A DNA stretch of 64,000 nt from an uncultured Lachnospiraceae bacterium (lineage in GTDB: Bacteria > Bacillota > Clostridia > Lachnospirales > Lachnospiraceae). The stretch spans positions 41,300 through 105,299 of the forward strand of contig CAKRCW010000010.1 in NCBI GenBank assembly GCA_934309145.1. The letters are read 5' to 3'. Below are positions 52,185-61,667 of this stretch, in pieces; positions within the stretch are counted from its first letter, which is position 1; each line of letters starts with the position of its first letter. Under the pieces are notes generated by a model that had not been told where the DNA came from, made no database searches, and saw only the letters and a list, made by a program, of their open reading frames with translations. The position numbers and the translations under genes are program-made.

Positions 52185-52475
52185 ATGGCATTAGATGTGC
52201 GGTATGGCGAGATACGTTCAAATGTTATTGCTAAGCTTATGTCGGATAAGGAAGATATGGTTGATTTGCTCGGAATGTTAGATGATACAGTCAATTCACT
52301 TCCTACATATATGGAAGGAGATACTCTTATAGCATATATTGATGAGTTCAATACAATAGTAAAAGAAGTATATTCCAAGCTTAATGATAATCTTGGAGCA
52401 TATGCAGATCAGCTTGAGAGTGTATGTAAGGAATTTGAGAGTCTGGATGCGGATATGAATACTCAGCTTAGCTAG
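52185..52475 (+). CDS. WXG100-like (EsxA-type) secreted protein
   Basis: A 96-aa helical hairpin typical of WXG100 proteins. The turn reads SLPTYMEGDTLIAYIDEF, with MEG in place of WXG and the usual following helix. The C-terminal export signal YxxxD is replaced by FESLD (F-x3-D). The next gene has the same features, so they probably form a heterodimer carried by EssC. AAGGAGG precedes the start, right after a strong promoter, so it should be abundant. Confidence 0.75.
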   Translation: MALDVRYGEIRSNVIAKLMSDKEDMVDLLGMLDDTVNSLPTYMEGDTLIAYIDEFNTIVKEVYSKLNDNLGAYADQLESVCKEFESLDADMNTQLS

Positions 52476-52494
52476 AATGGGGGAGGAAAATAGA

Positions 52495-52797
52495 ATGAGT
52501 GATAGATTAAGAGTCGACTATGTTGCAATTGAACAGATAGTAAACGATATGAAGAAATATGAGGAAGAAATAGGTTCAAGATATACGGATATGACAGCTA
52601 TAGTAGAGTCTCTTGTTAATGATGGATATATGGAGGCTGAGTCAGCAGATGCATATATTACAGAGTTCAAGGAAATGTTAGGCCCGGATTTAAAGAAATT
52701 ACTTGATATAGTTCATAAATTCTATACACAGTTATCACAGATATGTCAGAATTTTGCTGACCATGATTCTAAGATAGCTGACATGCTTTTCTTTTAA
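52495..52797 (+). CDS. WXG100-like (EsxB-type) secreted protein
   Basis: A 100-aa partner of the preceding gene. The turn reads VNDGYMEAESADAYITEF, with MEA for WXG. The end carries FADHD, again F-x3-D for YxxxD. ATG 52495 is chosen because GGGGGAGG lies eight bases before it; an earlier in-frame GTG-type start at 52477 overlaps that site. A terminator follows. Confidence 0.75.
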   Translation: MSDRLRVDYVAIEQIVNDMKKYEEEIGSRYTDMTAIVESLVNDGYMEAESADAYITEFKEMLGPDLKKLLDIVHKFYTQLSQICQNFADHDSKIADMLFF

Positions 52798-52817
52798 ATT
52801 ATAATGTGTAGGGGGAT

Positions 52818-52859
52818 AGCCTCTTGTTTAGAGATTTTCAAGAGGTTATGCTCTTTTTC
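52818..52859 (+). terminator. Attenuator-type terminator between the WXG pair and the T7SS machinery
   Basis: A 9-bp stem (52818-52826 with 52839-52847, one G-U pair) and a T-rich tail at 52854 follow the second WXG-like gene. Only a few machinery transcripts may pass it, giving high substrate and low machine levels. Confidence 0.7.
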
Positions 52860-52903
52860 TTTTATTCATAATAAATTATTTAAAATAGATAGGGTACAGG
52901 AAC

Positions 52904-54511
52904 ATGAAGATAAAAAAAATAATAGTTGCAGTTTGTATTTTGCTGGCATGTATTAATAATATTAATGCTCATGCTGAGGGGGCAACACCTACTGATAGTA
53001 TTGCCACAGATGGTGACGCTCAAAATGGAATCAATCAATATGATGAGAAAAAGGGTATTGTAAATGTACAGTTAATATATACAAGTGAGGCGGAAGAGAA
53101 ATGTGTTATCAAATCTGGATATGCATTTCTGATAGGTGATGGAAATAACGTTTATGCTATATCTGAGACTGATAAGGTCACTTTAAGTAACGAGGAAAAA
53201 AACAGCATTGCTGCTCAATATGGCGTTGAGACTGATAAGGTAGATGCTACCATAGAAATATTACTTAAGGATGATATAACAGTTGAGATGTCAGTGGTAA
53301 ATAGCAGTGAAAATATGAATTTTGCCATACTGCAATCCACATCTGGACTTGGTGATTGTACAACTCTTGGATTATGTGATGATATTAGTACGATTCCAGC
53401 TGGAACAGTCGTACATACATATGATAACAATATGCAATGGGTTGACTGCACTATTGATGATTGGTCAGAGATAGATGATTCGCATTATTACAGATATACA
53501 GCCAGCAAGGATATAAGCAATGGAATACCATTGTTTGATGATGACGGAGAGGTTGTTGGTATAGCTAGTGGTGCTAATAAGTCTGATGGACAGCGTTACG
53601 CTTTGCAGATAGATGAAGTTATAGATGTACTTGATATGCTCGGGGTGGCGTATAGTCCCGAAATAGTTGTAGATACATCTGGATTAGAAGAAATAATGCA
53701 GGAATTTTCTTCATTAAATGAGAACAAATATACGCCTGAGTCATGGAAAGAGTGTAGATGGTTATATAATCAGGCAGTTGATATTATGGACATGATAGAA
53801 CAGGGAGACATAAATGTTTACACGCAAAATGAAGTGAATAATTTGCAAATAGCCTTTAGGGATAAAATCGATAGCTTACAAAAGGCTGGTATATCTAAGA
53901 AAACAATAATAATTATAGGAATAATTATTGCAAGTGTTTTGCTTGTTGCAATTATAGCGTTGATAATTGCTTTAATAGTTTTGAATATAAAACATAAAAA
54001 ACGTTTGAACGAGGAAGCTAATAAAACCACCACAGCAAAGGATGCGTTGAAATTAAGTGGAAGAATTACCCCAGGGACAGTTTTTAATGATGATAATATG
54101 CCAATGAACAGAAGTCTGATTGAAACGGGAGAGGTGACGCTGCCAGATATAGATTATAGTGAAACTTCAGTATTAAGTAAAGAAATGGAAAGTAATATGG
54201 ATAAATCTGTTAAGACATATCCGAAGCTTGTGAGATGTAAGACAGGAGAAACCGTGACTATTAATCAGGACAGCTTTATAATTGGGGCTTCAGATGAACA
54301 GTCAGATTATTGCATCAAGTATAACAGTAATATAAGCAGAAGACACGTCTGTATTATGAGGCTTGAGGATGGCTATTATATACAGGATTTAGATACAACT
54401 AATGGTACGAGTGTAAATGATATGAGGGTTGTTCCGGGAAGATATGTAAAGCTTGATAATGGTTGCATAATAAGAATGGCAGAGGAAGAGTTTGAATATA
54501 GTGAAACATAA
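52904..54511 (+). CDS. FHA-domain membrane protein with exported degenerate trypsin-like domain
   Basis: A 535-aa bitopic protein. A signal segment (1-24) is followed by an exported domain (about 45-255) with the strand pattern of HtrA/trypsin-like proteases (VIKSGYAFLIGDGNNVYAIS; MNFAILQSTSGLGDCTTLGL). The Ser-nucleophile loop GNSGGPL is changed to SNGIPLFDDDGEVVGIASG and no catalytic Ser is left. Helices (255-325) and a TM segment (about 332-362) lead to a cytosolic FHA domain (about 440-535: FIIGASDEQSDYC, SRRHVCIMR, DTTNGTSVN). It probably couples the outside of the T7SS to phospho-Thr recognition inside. It begins the machinery operon. Confidence 0.8.
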   Translation: MKIKKIIVAVCILLACINNINAHAEGATPTDSIATDGDAQNGINQYDEKKGIVNVQLIYTSEAEEKCVIKSGYAFLIGDGNNVYAISETDKVTLSNEEKNSIAAQYGVETDKVDATIEILLKDDITVEMSVVNSSENMNFAILQSTSGLGDCTTLGLCDDISTIPAGTVVHTYDNNMQWVDCTIDDWSEIDDSHYYRYTASKDISNGIPLFDDDGEVVGIASGANKSDGQRYALQIDEVIDVLDMLGVAYSPEIVVDTSGLEEIMQEFSSLNENKYTPESWKECRWLYNQAVDIMDMIEQGDINVYTQNEVNNLQIAFRDKIDSLQKAGISKKTIIIIGIIIASVLLVAIIALIIALIVLNIKHKKRLNEEANKTTTAKDALKLSGRITPGTVFNDDNMPMNRSLIETGEVTLPDIDYSETSVLSKEMESNMDKSVKTYPKLVRCKTGETVTINQDSFIIGASDEQSDYCIKYNSNISRRHVCIMRLEDGYYIQDLDTTNGTSVNDMRVVPGRYVKLDNGCIIRMAEEEFEYSET

Positions 54512-54525
54512 ATAATGGTGATGAT

Positions 54526-55428
54526 ATGAAGATAAATACTTATGAGGAGCATATTTCATATACCTTCGAGGAAGCTGACCATATATGGCAGCTTGCTATG
54601 AAACAGGTAAATAATATGGAAATAAAAGGTGCATTAAAATACATAGAAGTTATACATAATGGTGCTGACAAATTATTGTACGGAAGAGAAGGCTTAAGGT
54701 TAATGTCAGAGGTTGTTCATACCATTAATAATGCTGAATTAATATATTTAATGAAAAAATTATTAGATGATATCAGAAACATTGGCGAAAATGATTATCT
54801 TAATATGACTGCTATAGATGTTAATTTTGGAAGGTTATATTATGACAGTCATTCAAATACAATTATGTTTGCACTATTACCTATTAATTATGAGTGTGAT
54901 TATCATGATAATACGACATGGAGCACACAGCTTAGAAATACGCTTCTGACATTGCTGTCATACATATTTGGTGAAACAGACCCAAGATATAGCGATATGT
55001 ATTATGTAGTAAATGATTATTCTAAGACTGATGCTGAGATAATGCAGTTAGTATATGAATACGACTATGGTATACATCAAATAGATTATCAGGAGAGTAA
55101 TACTGGTGGTGAAGGCACTACTATTGGAACACTGATTTTAGAACATAATAGTGACAAGGGAAATCTTATTTTCAATATTAATAAGGATAAATATACGTTA
55201 GGGAAATCTGAAAATGGTGTTGATGGTGTAATACATATTTCAGGTATGATTAGCCGTGTTCATTGCACAATTTATAAAATGTCAGATAAATATCTTATAC
55301 AGGATATGAACAGTACAAATGGAACAAAAATCAATGGCTACACACTTAATCCTGAGCAGTATTACTATTTAAATGATGGCGATGTTCTGTCTATGTCTGA
55401 CGTGGATTTTAATGTAATTATGGGATAA
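54526..55428 (+). CDS. DUF6382 (EssB-like) protein with C-terminal FHA domain
   Basis: A 300-aa soluble protein. The N-terminal part (1-175) has the pattern of a DUF6382/EssB-like pseudokinase fold, as in T7SSb (HIWQLAMKQVNNMEIKGALK; LRLMSEVVHTINNAELIYLM; YDSHSNTIMFALLPINYE). A linker leads to an FHA domain (about 205-300: YTLGKSENGVDGVIHISGMI, then SRVHCTIYK and NSTNGTKIN). EssB normally has a TM helix and an exported domain; here an FHA replaces both. It lies 14 bases after the preceding gene, which may supply the membrane anchor. Confidence 0.75.
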   Translation: MKINTYEEHISYTFEEADHIWQLAMKQVNNMEIKGALKYIEVIHNGADKLLYGREGLRLMSEVVHTINNAELIYLMKKLLDDIRNIGENDYLNMTAIDVNFGRLYYDSHSNTIMFALLPINYECDYHDNTTWSTQLRNTLLTLLSYIFGETDPRYSDMYYVVNDYSKTDAEIMQLVYEYDYGIHQIDYQESNTGGEGTTIGTLILEHNSDKGNLIFNINKDKYTLGKSENGVDGVIHISGMISRVHCTIYKMSDKYLIQDMNSTNGTKINGYTLNPEQYYYLNDGDVLSMSDVDFNVIMG

Positions 55429-55441
55429 TCAGGGGAGTATT

Positions 55442-56467
55442 ATGGCTAAGAAAAAAATACTTTTTGTAAGTTTTGATGAAGAATACATTACAACAATTGA
55501 ATATAAATTTTCATCATTGATAAATGAACAGGCAACAATTGAATTTATATCTGATGAGAAATTTCTGAGTGGCTGCGAGGATAAGCTTTTTCGCATGGAT
55601 ATAGTGATACTGCCTGTATCTTTGAGGCATAAATATGGTGATTTGGAGGGTAAAGCAGCAGTATATTACCTGACAGATATTAAGGATGAGGGCAGTAATC
55701 CTCAGTACATTTATAAATATGACAGTATTAAATTTATAGCTGAAAAGATAGATACACGACTTATTAACAGTACAACAGACAAAAAGAAGGGGACAAAGGT
55801 TATAGGTGCATTTTCTCCTGCTGGAGGTACAGGTAAGACATTGCTATCAATGCTTCTTGCATACAAACTTCAGAATAAAGGCAACAGAGTATTGTATGTA
55901 AGTACTGTTTCCCATCAGGACTTTTCATATTATATCGAGGGCAGAGAATATCTCAGTACAGAGTTTTGTTATCAATGTACTATAAATATAAGAAATGCAT
56001 TAAAGATAATAAATAAGGAAATACGAAAAGGAGATTTTGATTATCTTCCTCCGTTTAAAAATCTGCCAGTTTCCTACAAGATTAATTTTGGCATATATAT
56101 GCAGATTGTTGAATATATAAAAAAACAAAATATATATGATTATATTGTGGTTGAATTGTCGTCTGAGTTACAACAGGACAAGCTGGTGTTTCTAAAACAA
56201 TGTGATATAAAGCTTTTGATTTCAACACAGGATAGAATCTCAGTTAGGAGGCTTGAGACATTTATATCTGGTATTCCTGATACGGGAGATAACCCGATAT
56301 TAGTGTGTAACAGGTATGACAGGCGTAAGACAGATTACCTATCTATAAGTCCAGTTATTGAGAGCTGTGAGTTAAGTCAGTATATAGATGAGATGTATGA
56401 CGAGTTGGATTGGAGTACAGCTAAAAGTGTGATAGATATGGAAAAAACTTATTTGTGTATCATATAA
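55442..56467 (+). CDS. MinD/CpsD-like P-loop ATPase of the T7SS locus
   Basis: A 341-aa ATPase. The N-terminal 110 residues resemble a receiver-like domain without a clear phospho-Asp (KKKILFVSFDEEYITTIEYK). The P-loop reads GAFSPAGGTGKTLLSMLL (about 124-141), a deviant ParA/MinD-type Walker A with GGTGKT and no signature Lys at the start, so membrane localisation or polar positioning is a likely job, as in TadZ/CpaE proteins. IVVELSSELQQDK follows as Walker B equivalent. It is not part of the standard T7SSb gene set. GGGGAG precedes the start. Confidence 0.8.
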   Translation: MAKKKILFVSFDEEYITTIEYKFSSLINEQATIEFISDEKFLSGCEDKLFRMDIVILPVSLRHKYGDLEGKAAVYYLTDIKDEGSNPQYIYKYDSIKFIAEKIDTRLINSTTDKKKGTKVIGAFSPAGGTGKTLLSMLLAYKLQNKGNRVLYVSTVSHQDFSYYIEGREYLSTEFCYQCTINIRNALKIINKEIRKGDFDYLPPFKNLPVSYKINFGIYMQIVEYIKKQNIYDYIVVELSSELQQDKLVFLKQCDIKLLISTQDRISVRRLETFISGIPDTGDNPILVCNRYDRRKTDYLSISPVIESCELSQYIDEMYDELDWSTAKSVIDMEKTYLCII

Positions 56468-56482
56468 GTGGAGAGGTGTTTT

Positions 56483-56734
56483 ATGGAAAATACGGTTATT
56501 ATGATTTTTGAGGATTTAAGTAAAAACAGGTCATTAGATATTGAGGCTCCATTAAATATTTCCGCAAACGAGCTTATATATGGACTTAACAAAGGGCTGC
56601 ATCTGGGAATTGACATAAATAATGTCAGGGAATGTTATCTATGTACAAGAGAACCTCGCATTCTTCTGAGGGGCGACAAAACATTAGAGGAACTAGGTGT
56701 TCGTAACGGAACAATTATAACATACAGGGGATAG
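56483..56734 (+). CDS. YukD/EsaB ubiquitin-like T7SS protein
   Basis: An 83-aa ubiquitin-fold protein (VIMIFEDLSKNRSLDIEAPL; the end TLEELGVRNGTIITYRG), the usual small partner of EssC in T7SSb loci. It is thought to regulate assembly or substrate traffic. ATG 56483 follows GGAGAGG; a GTG five codons earlier would cover this site. Confidence 0.88.
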   Translation: MENTVIMIFEDLSKNRSLDIEAPLNISANELIYGLNKGLHLGIDINNVRECYLCTREPRILLRGDKTLEELGVRNGTIITYRG

Positions 56735-56752
56735 GTTAATTAGGAGAGGTAT

Positions 56753-59700
56753 ATGAAATACAAGCTTGTTATATATGGAAATAATATGTATAAGGATGTC
56801 ATCATTGATGATTCATTTTCGGGAAGTCTTACTATTGGTACAGATAAGGCATGTCAGATAGCGTTTAGGAGAGAACGTTTTAAGGACGGTTTTATTTTTA
56901 GAATAGATAAACAGGCAGGTGATAATTATATTATCAGTTGCAGTGATACCATTTACCTTAAGGCGGACTCTGAATTTAAAGAATATATAAGACAGCTTGA
57001 GCTTGGAGACCATATTGCATTATGTTATGATTGTAATGATATGGAATTTTTCTATGTAGATTTTCTGGCTTTCTATGATCAGGTGGGAACAGATTATGAT
57101 GTTGCAGTAGATGTGGCAGCATGTAATGAATTCTCAGTTGGTGGGCGCGTTGACTGTATTGTTCGTGTTGATGATCCGTATATGAGTAATGATTCCATTA
57201 AAATACGAAGAGCCTATGATTGTTATGAGATTGACTGGCATGAGGCACATATTGGGGTTGAATTAAATGGATTTGCTCTGCATGAGGATATAGGTGTTAT
57301 ATATGATGGAGAATTTTTCTCTATAAAGGGACATTCTTTCTGTATAGATAAGGGAATTTTATATACATCTAAACAGACTAAGCTTATAACTAATCAAAAG
57401 GTGACACAGATTACGTACCAGAGTAATCATTATGAGTATCCTAAATATATTAAAAATGTCAGACAAAAGTTTGAATTGCCATCGGAGAGTATTGAAATAC
57501 TTAATCCTAAGAACAAAGAGGAGAAGGATGAGCAGAGCTTCCTTATGTCTGTTATGCCGATGCTTGTAAATATGCTGCTTATGGTTGGAATGAGGGGCGT
57601 TATGGGTGGCGGAGGAATGTTTGTTATATATTTTGCTGCCACAATGTCAGTAAGTACGACTATTACAATCATTAATTTCTGTAAGGACAAAAAGAAACGT
57701 ACGGAAAAGGAAGATAGAAGAAAAAAAGTTTATATGGAATATCTGTCTAAACAGGAGGATGAGATAATTAAGCTCAGGGAACGTGAGAAGATTGTGGCTA
57801 ATTACATGAATCCTGATTTGGATACATATGTAAAATTCGTAGATGAATTTGATAACAGGTTATTTGAAAAAAACAGAAATGATAATGATTATTTAAAGAT
57901 TCGTATTGGAAGCGGAGTAGTTGCCTCTAATTGTCAGGTTGATTATAAGAAAGAGGATTATGTTGATACAGATGATGAGCTGAAGGATTTTCCTCAGATA
58001 ATGCATGATAAGTATCAGTATATCAGCTCTATGCCTGTTTGTCTTGATATCAAGGATGTAAATGCTGTCGGCTTTATAGGAAAAAGGAATAAGCTGTATC
58101 AGATGGGAAAAAATCTGATAATTGAATATGCAGCATCACATTTCTATAAGGATGTTAAATTGTTCATGATAATGGATGAGGAGGATGTTTCGTTATTTGA
58201 ATGGGCAAGATGGATGAAGATAACTTATAGTGAAGCGTATGGAATGAGAAATTTCATGTACGATAAGGAAAGTGCCAAGACAACTCTGGAATTTTTGTAT
58301 TCGGAGCTATCTAGAAGGGAGGCTATGGGAGCACCTTCTGATGATATGCCTGAGTATATTGTATTAGTATATAAATCATCGGCAATCAGTACGCATCCGG
58401 TATCAAAATACATAGATAAGGCAAATGATTTAGGGTTTAGGTTTATATTCTTTGAGGAGTATGAGGAATATCTTAACAGTGAGTGCTCAACAAGAATATT
58501 TCTTAGCGATAAAGGTTATAACGGATATATTCAGGATGTCAAGGATGGTGAGAGTATACAGAAATTTGACTATACTCATATATCGGGCGAGGCTGCACTG
58601 CATTTGTCCAAGAAGCTTGGGGCAGTGTGTTTTGATGAGGTGAGCCTTGAGAATACACTTACCAAGAATATAACTTTGTTTAAGCTGCTGGGGATTATGA
58701 ATCCCTATGATTTGAATCTTGGTGAGAGATGGAGTAAGTCTGAGATATATAAAAGCATGGCTGCACCGATAGGCGTTAAGAGTGGAGATGAGATAGTATA
58801 TCTCGATTTGCACGAAAAGTATCATGGACCTCATGGCTTGGTTGCCGGAACTACAGGTTCAGGTAAATCAGAGATATTGCAGACTTATATATTGTCTATG
58901 GCAACATTGTTTCACCCATATGAGGTTGGCTTTATAATAATTGATTTTAAGGGTGGAGGAATGGTGAATCAGTTCAGGGATTTGCCACATCTGAATGGAG
59001 CTATAACCAATATAGATGGAAATGAGATAGAGCGTTCGCTTCTTTCTATAAAGGCAGAGCTTATTAAGAGGCAGGAGCTTTTTGCAGAACAGGATGTAAA
59101 TCATATAGATGAATACATAAAAAAATATAAGGATGGAAGTGCAAGTGTCCCATTGCCACATCTTATACTTATTGTTGACGAGTTTGCTGAGCTTAAAAGC
59201 GAACAGCCGGAGTTTATGAAGGAGCTTATCAGTGCGGCAAGAATAGGACGAAGCCTTGGAGTTCATCTTATACTGGCTACACAGAAGCCGGCAGGTGTTG
59301 TCAGCGACCAGATATGGAGTAACTCCAAGTTTAAGCTGTGCCTTAAGGTGCAGAATAAGGGCGATAGTAATGAGGTTTTGAAATCACCACTTGCCGCAGA
59401 GATAACCGAGCCAGGCAGGGCATATTTACAGGTAGGTAACAATGAGATATTTCAGTTGTTTCAGTCTGCTTACAGTGGAGCTATGGCACAGAATGATGGA
59501 ATTGCAGAGCAGAAGAAGTTCAATATAGCTGAGGTAGCGTTATCAGGAAGAAGGAAAATAATATACGAACAGAAGCCAACCTCAAATGATGGTGGAGAGA
59601 CTCAGTTAAAGGCACTGGTAAATTATATAAATGAATATTGTGATAAGAAGAATATAAACAAGCTTCCAGATATATGTCTGCCATCGCTTGCAGAAGTTAT

Positions 59701-61240
59701 ACCTATTACAGTTGATGGATTTGAATATGATGGTACGGATGTAGTTGTTCCTGTTGGTATAACAGATGATCCATCAAGACAAAAACAATATGTTGAGGTA
59801 TTCAATGTGTCACAGAATAACATATATATTCTTGGTTCTTCTCAGTCGGGTAAGACGAATCTTATCCAGACAATGATTAGAAACCTTACGGATTTGTATT
59901 CACCGAAGGAAGTAAATATATATATTCTTGATTTCGCCTCAATGGTATTAAGAAATTTCAGGGATTTAAATCATGTTGGAGGTGTAATAACAGCCTCAGA
60001 CGAGGAGAGATTAAAGGGCTTTTTGAAGCTGATACAGGCAACTATGTTATCAAGAAAGGCTAAGTTCTCTGAAATGGGTATCAGTTCATTTAGTGCATAT
60101 CGTGAAACTGGAAGAACTGATATACCGCAGATTGTTGTATTTCTTGATAATTGGATTGCATTTAAGAATTATTTTAATGAATATGAGGAGACATTCATAA
60201 ATATAAGCAGAGAATGTGTTTCTGTTGGTATTTCGATTGTTATCACGTCAAATCAGGCTGGTGGTGTAGGTTATAAGTTATTGCCTAATTTCTCGAAGAG
60301 AACAGCTTTGTATTGTAATGATTCAGGTGATTATAATTCGGTATTTGATTCGTGCAGAAAGAAAATTAATGACATATCAGGAAGAGGAATTGTTGAGAGT
60401 AATAAGACTTTGTATGAGTGTCAGTATTACCTTGCATTTGCGGCAGAAAAAGAATTTGAGAAGATAAAGCTTATCAAGGAATATATCAGTTATGTCCACG
60501 AAAAATATGGTGATATATATGTGCCTGGTATACCAGAGATACCAGAGAAGGTAACAGACAGCTTCCTTAATAAACAGTTTGGTACAGAATGTTGTGCTGC
60601 TTATGAAGTTCCTCTTGGAATGGAATTTAATTCAATAGGTTTGAGGACAATTAAGCTCAATAAAACTACTGAGATTTCATTTTTGGGTAAACAGGAGTCC
60701 CACAAGCATGCTTATGTTGAGTATCTGTTAGACAGGGTATTGGCAAGACGCGAAAACGAGCCTGTAGAATTATTTATTGTTGATAATGCTTATGGTGAAT
60801 ACAGGAAATATAGTGAAATGGCTTCTGTGTATACAAATAATGGACAGGATATAGTGGGTGTCCTTGAAAGAGTGGATAGTTCATCATCACCATTTGTTTT
60901 ATGTATGATTAACTCGATAGATGTGCTTAAGGCAGTCGGAACGGATAAGGAAATGGCTGCAAGGTACAAGAGTTTGGTGACAAATGGAAGAGGGAAGGTC
61001 TGCTTCATGTATACGGATGTGGAGAATTCTACAATAACATTTGGCTCAGGAGATGTTCTTAAACATATTAAGGATAACAAAAATCTTGTGGCATTTGAGG
61101 ATATAGGTAATATCAAGGCTATGGATATACCAATAGATGCTTCCCGAAGATTTAAGAAGCCGTTAGATAAAGAGGATGCATATCTGTTTGAGGGTATAAG
61201 GGTTGAAAAGATTAGGGTTATGAGTAAGGAGGAAAGGTAA
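56753..61240 (+). CDS. essC: EssC, T7SS FtsK/SpoIIIE-type ATPase motor
   Basis: The 1495-aa central engine of the secretion system. It has two N-terminal FHA-like domains (about 1-215), two TM helices (about 262-310) and three FtsK/SpoIIIE-type ATPase domains. The first has Walker A GTTGSGKSE (about 699-707) and Walker B HLILIVDEFAEL (about 802). The second has GSSQSGKTN (about 1028) with FLDNW for Walker B. The third (about 1300) reads FLGKQESHKHAY and has lost its P-loop. Substrates bind the C-terminal domains and release the autoinhibited first ATPase. Ribosome site AGGAGAGG. It links the machinery to the right-hand cassette, ten bases on. Confidence 0.95.
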   Translation: MKYKLVIYGNNMYKDVIIDDSFSGSLTIGTDKACQIAFRRERFKDGFIFRIDKQAGDNYIISCSDTIYLKADSEFKEYIRQLELGDHIALCYDCNDMEFFYVDFLAFYDQVGTDYDVAVDVAACNEFSVGGRVDCIVRVDDPYMSNDSIKIRRAYDCYEIDWHEAHIGVELNGFALHEDIGVIYDGEFFSIKGHSFCIDKGILYTSKQTKLITNQKVTQITYQSNHYEYPKYIKNVRQKFELPSESIEILNPKNKEEKDEQSFLMSVMPMLVNMLLMVGMRGVMGGGGMFVIYFAATMSVSTTITIINFCKDKKKRTEKEDRRKKVYMEYLSKQEDEIIKLREREKIVANYMNPDLDTYVKFVDEFDNRLFEKNRNDNDYLKIRIGSGVVASNCQVDYKKEDYVDTDDELKDFPQIMHDKYQYISSMPVCLDIKDVNAVGFIGKRNKLYQMGKNLIIEYAASHFYKDVKLFMIMDEEDVSLFEWARWMKITYSEAYGMRNFMYDKESAKTTLEFLYSELSRREAMGAPSDDMPEYIVLVYKSSAISTHPVSKYIDKANDLGFRFIFFEEYEEYLNSECSTRIFLSDKGYNGYIQDVKDGESIQKFDYTHISGEAALHLSKKLGAVCFDEVSLENTLTKNITLFKLLGIMNPYDLNLGERWSKSEIYKSMAAPIGVKSGDEIVYLDLHEKYHGPHGLVAGTTGSGKSEILQTYILSMATLFHPYEVGFIIIDFKGGGMVNQFRDLPHLNGAITNIDGNEIERSLLSIKAELIKRQELFAEQDVNHIDEYIKKYKDGSASVPLPHLILIVDEFAELKSEQPEFMKELISAARIGRSLGVHLILATQKPAGVVSDQIWSNSKFKLCLKVQNKGDSNEVLKSPLAAEITEPGRAYLQVGNNEIFQLFQSAYSGAMAQNDGIAEQKKFNIAEVALSGRRKIIYEQKPTSNDGGETQLKALVNYINEYCDKKNINKLPDICLPSLAEVIPITVDGFEYDGTDVVVPVGITDDPSRQKQYVEVFNVSQNNIYILGSSQSGKTNLIQTMIRNLTDLYSPKEVNIYILDFASMVLRNFRDLNHVGGVITASDEERLKGFLKLIQATMLSRKAKFSEMGISSFSAYRETGRTDIPQIVVFLDNWIAFKNYFNEYEETFINISRECVSVGISIVITSNQAGGVGYKLLPNFSKRTALYCNDSGDYNSVFDSCRKKINDISGRGIVESNKTLYECQYYLAFAAEKEFEKIKLIKEYISYVHEKYGDIYVPGIPEIPEKVTDSFLNKQFGTECCAAYEVPLGMEFNSIGLRTIKLNKTTEISFLGKQESHKHAYVEYLLDRVLARRENEPVELFIVDNAYGEYRKYSEMASVYTNNGQDIVGVLERVDSSSSPFVLCMINSIDVLKAVGTDKEMAARYKSLVTNGRGKVCFMYTDVENSTITFGSGDVLKHIKDNKNLVAFEDIGNIKAMDIPIDASRRFKKPLDKEDAYLFEGIRVEKIRVMSKEER

Positions 61241-61249
61241 GGTGTTTTT

Positions 61250-61654
61250 ATGAAAAAAAGTAGTAATAATGCAGATGTAAAAAATTATATGTCACAGGTT
61301 GCACAGTTAAATGGTGAAATCAGTCAGTTGAAATTAAGAAAGGCAGAATTGGAAAAAGCCTACAGGGAAAAGGAGATAGAGGAACAAAGGGCTTCAGACA
61401 CATATAAAAGACACATTAGTATAGCAAGCCAGATATATAGTATGAAGAAGAGCCGATTGACAGATAAGGTAGCCGAGCTTGTAGACGCTGAGGCAAATGG
61501 TGAGAATGTAAAAAGAATTATGGATTGCTATAGAAACGTAAAAGCTTCCATAAAGCAGGAAATTTCTCAGATAAATGAGGATATTGAGGGTAAGAAAAAA
61601 TCGGTTATTAAAACACAGAGAAAAATATTAAATAGTGTTGGTTTGAGTGATTAG
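61250..61654 (+). CDS. Small coiled-coil T7SS-associated protein (DUF5082-like), right cassette
   Basis: A 134-aa protein of two long helices (ISQLKLRKAELEKAYREKEI; QEISQINEDIEGKKKSVIKT). It is the counterpart of the first gene of the left cassette in place and plan, with little sequence identity. It probably acts with the next two genes as a carrier for the large protein at 62,262. Confidence 0.7.
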   Translation: MKKSSNNADVKNYMSQVAQLNGEISQLKLRKAELEKAYREKEIEEQRASDTYKRHISIASQIYSMKKSRLTDKVAELVDAEANGENVKRIMDCYRNVKASIKQEISQINEDIEGKKKSVIKTQRKILNSVGLSD

Positions 61655-61667
61655 GAGGTATGTATAT

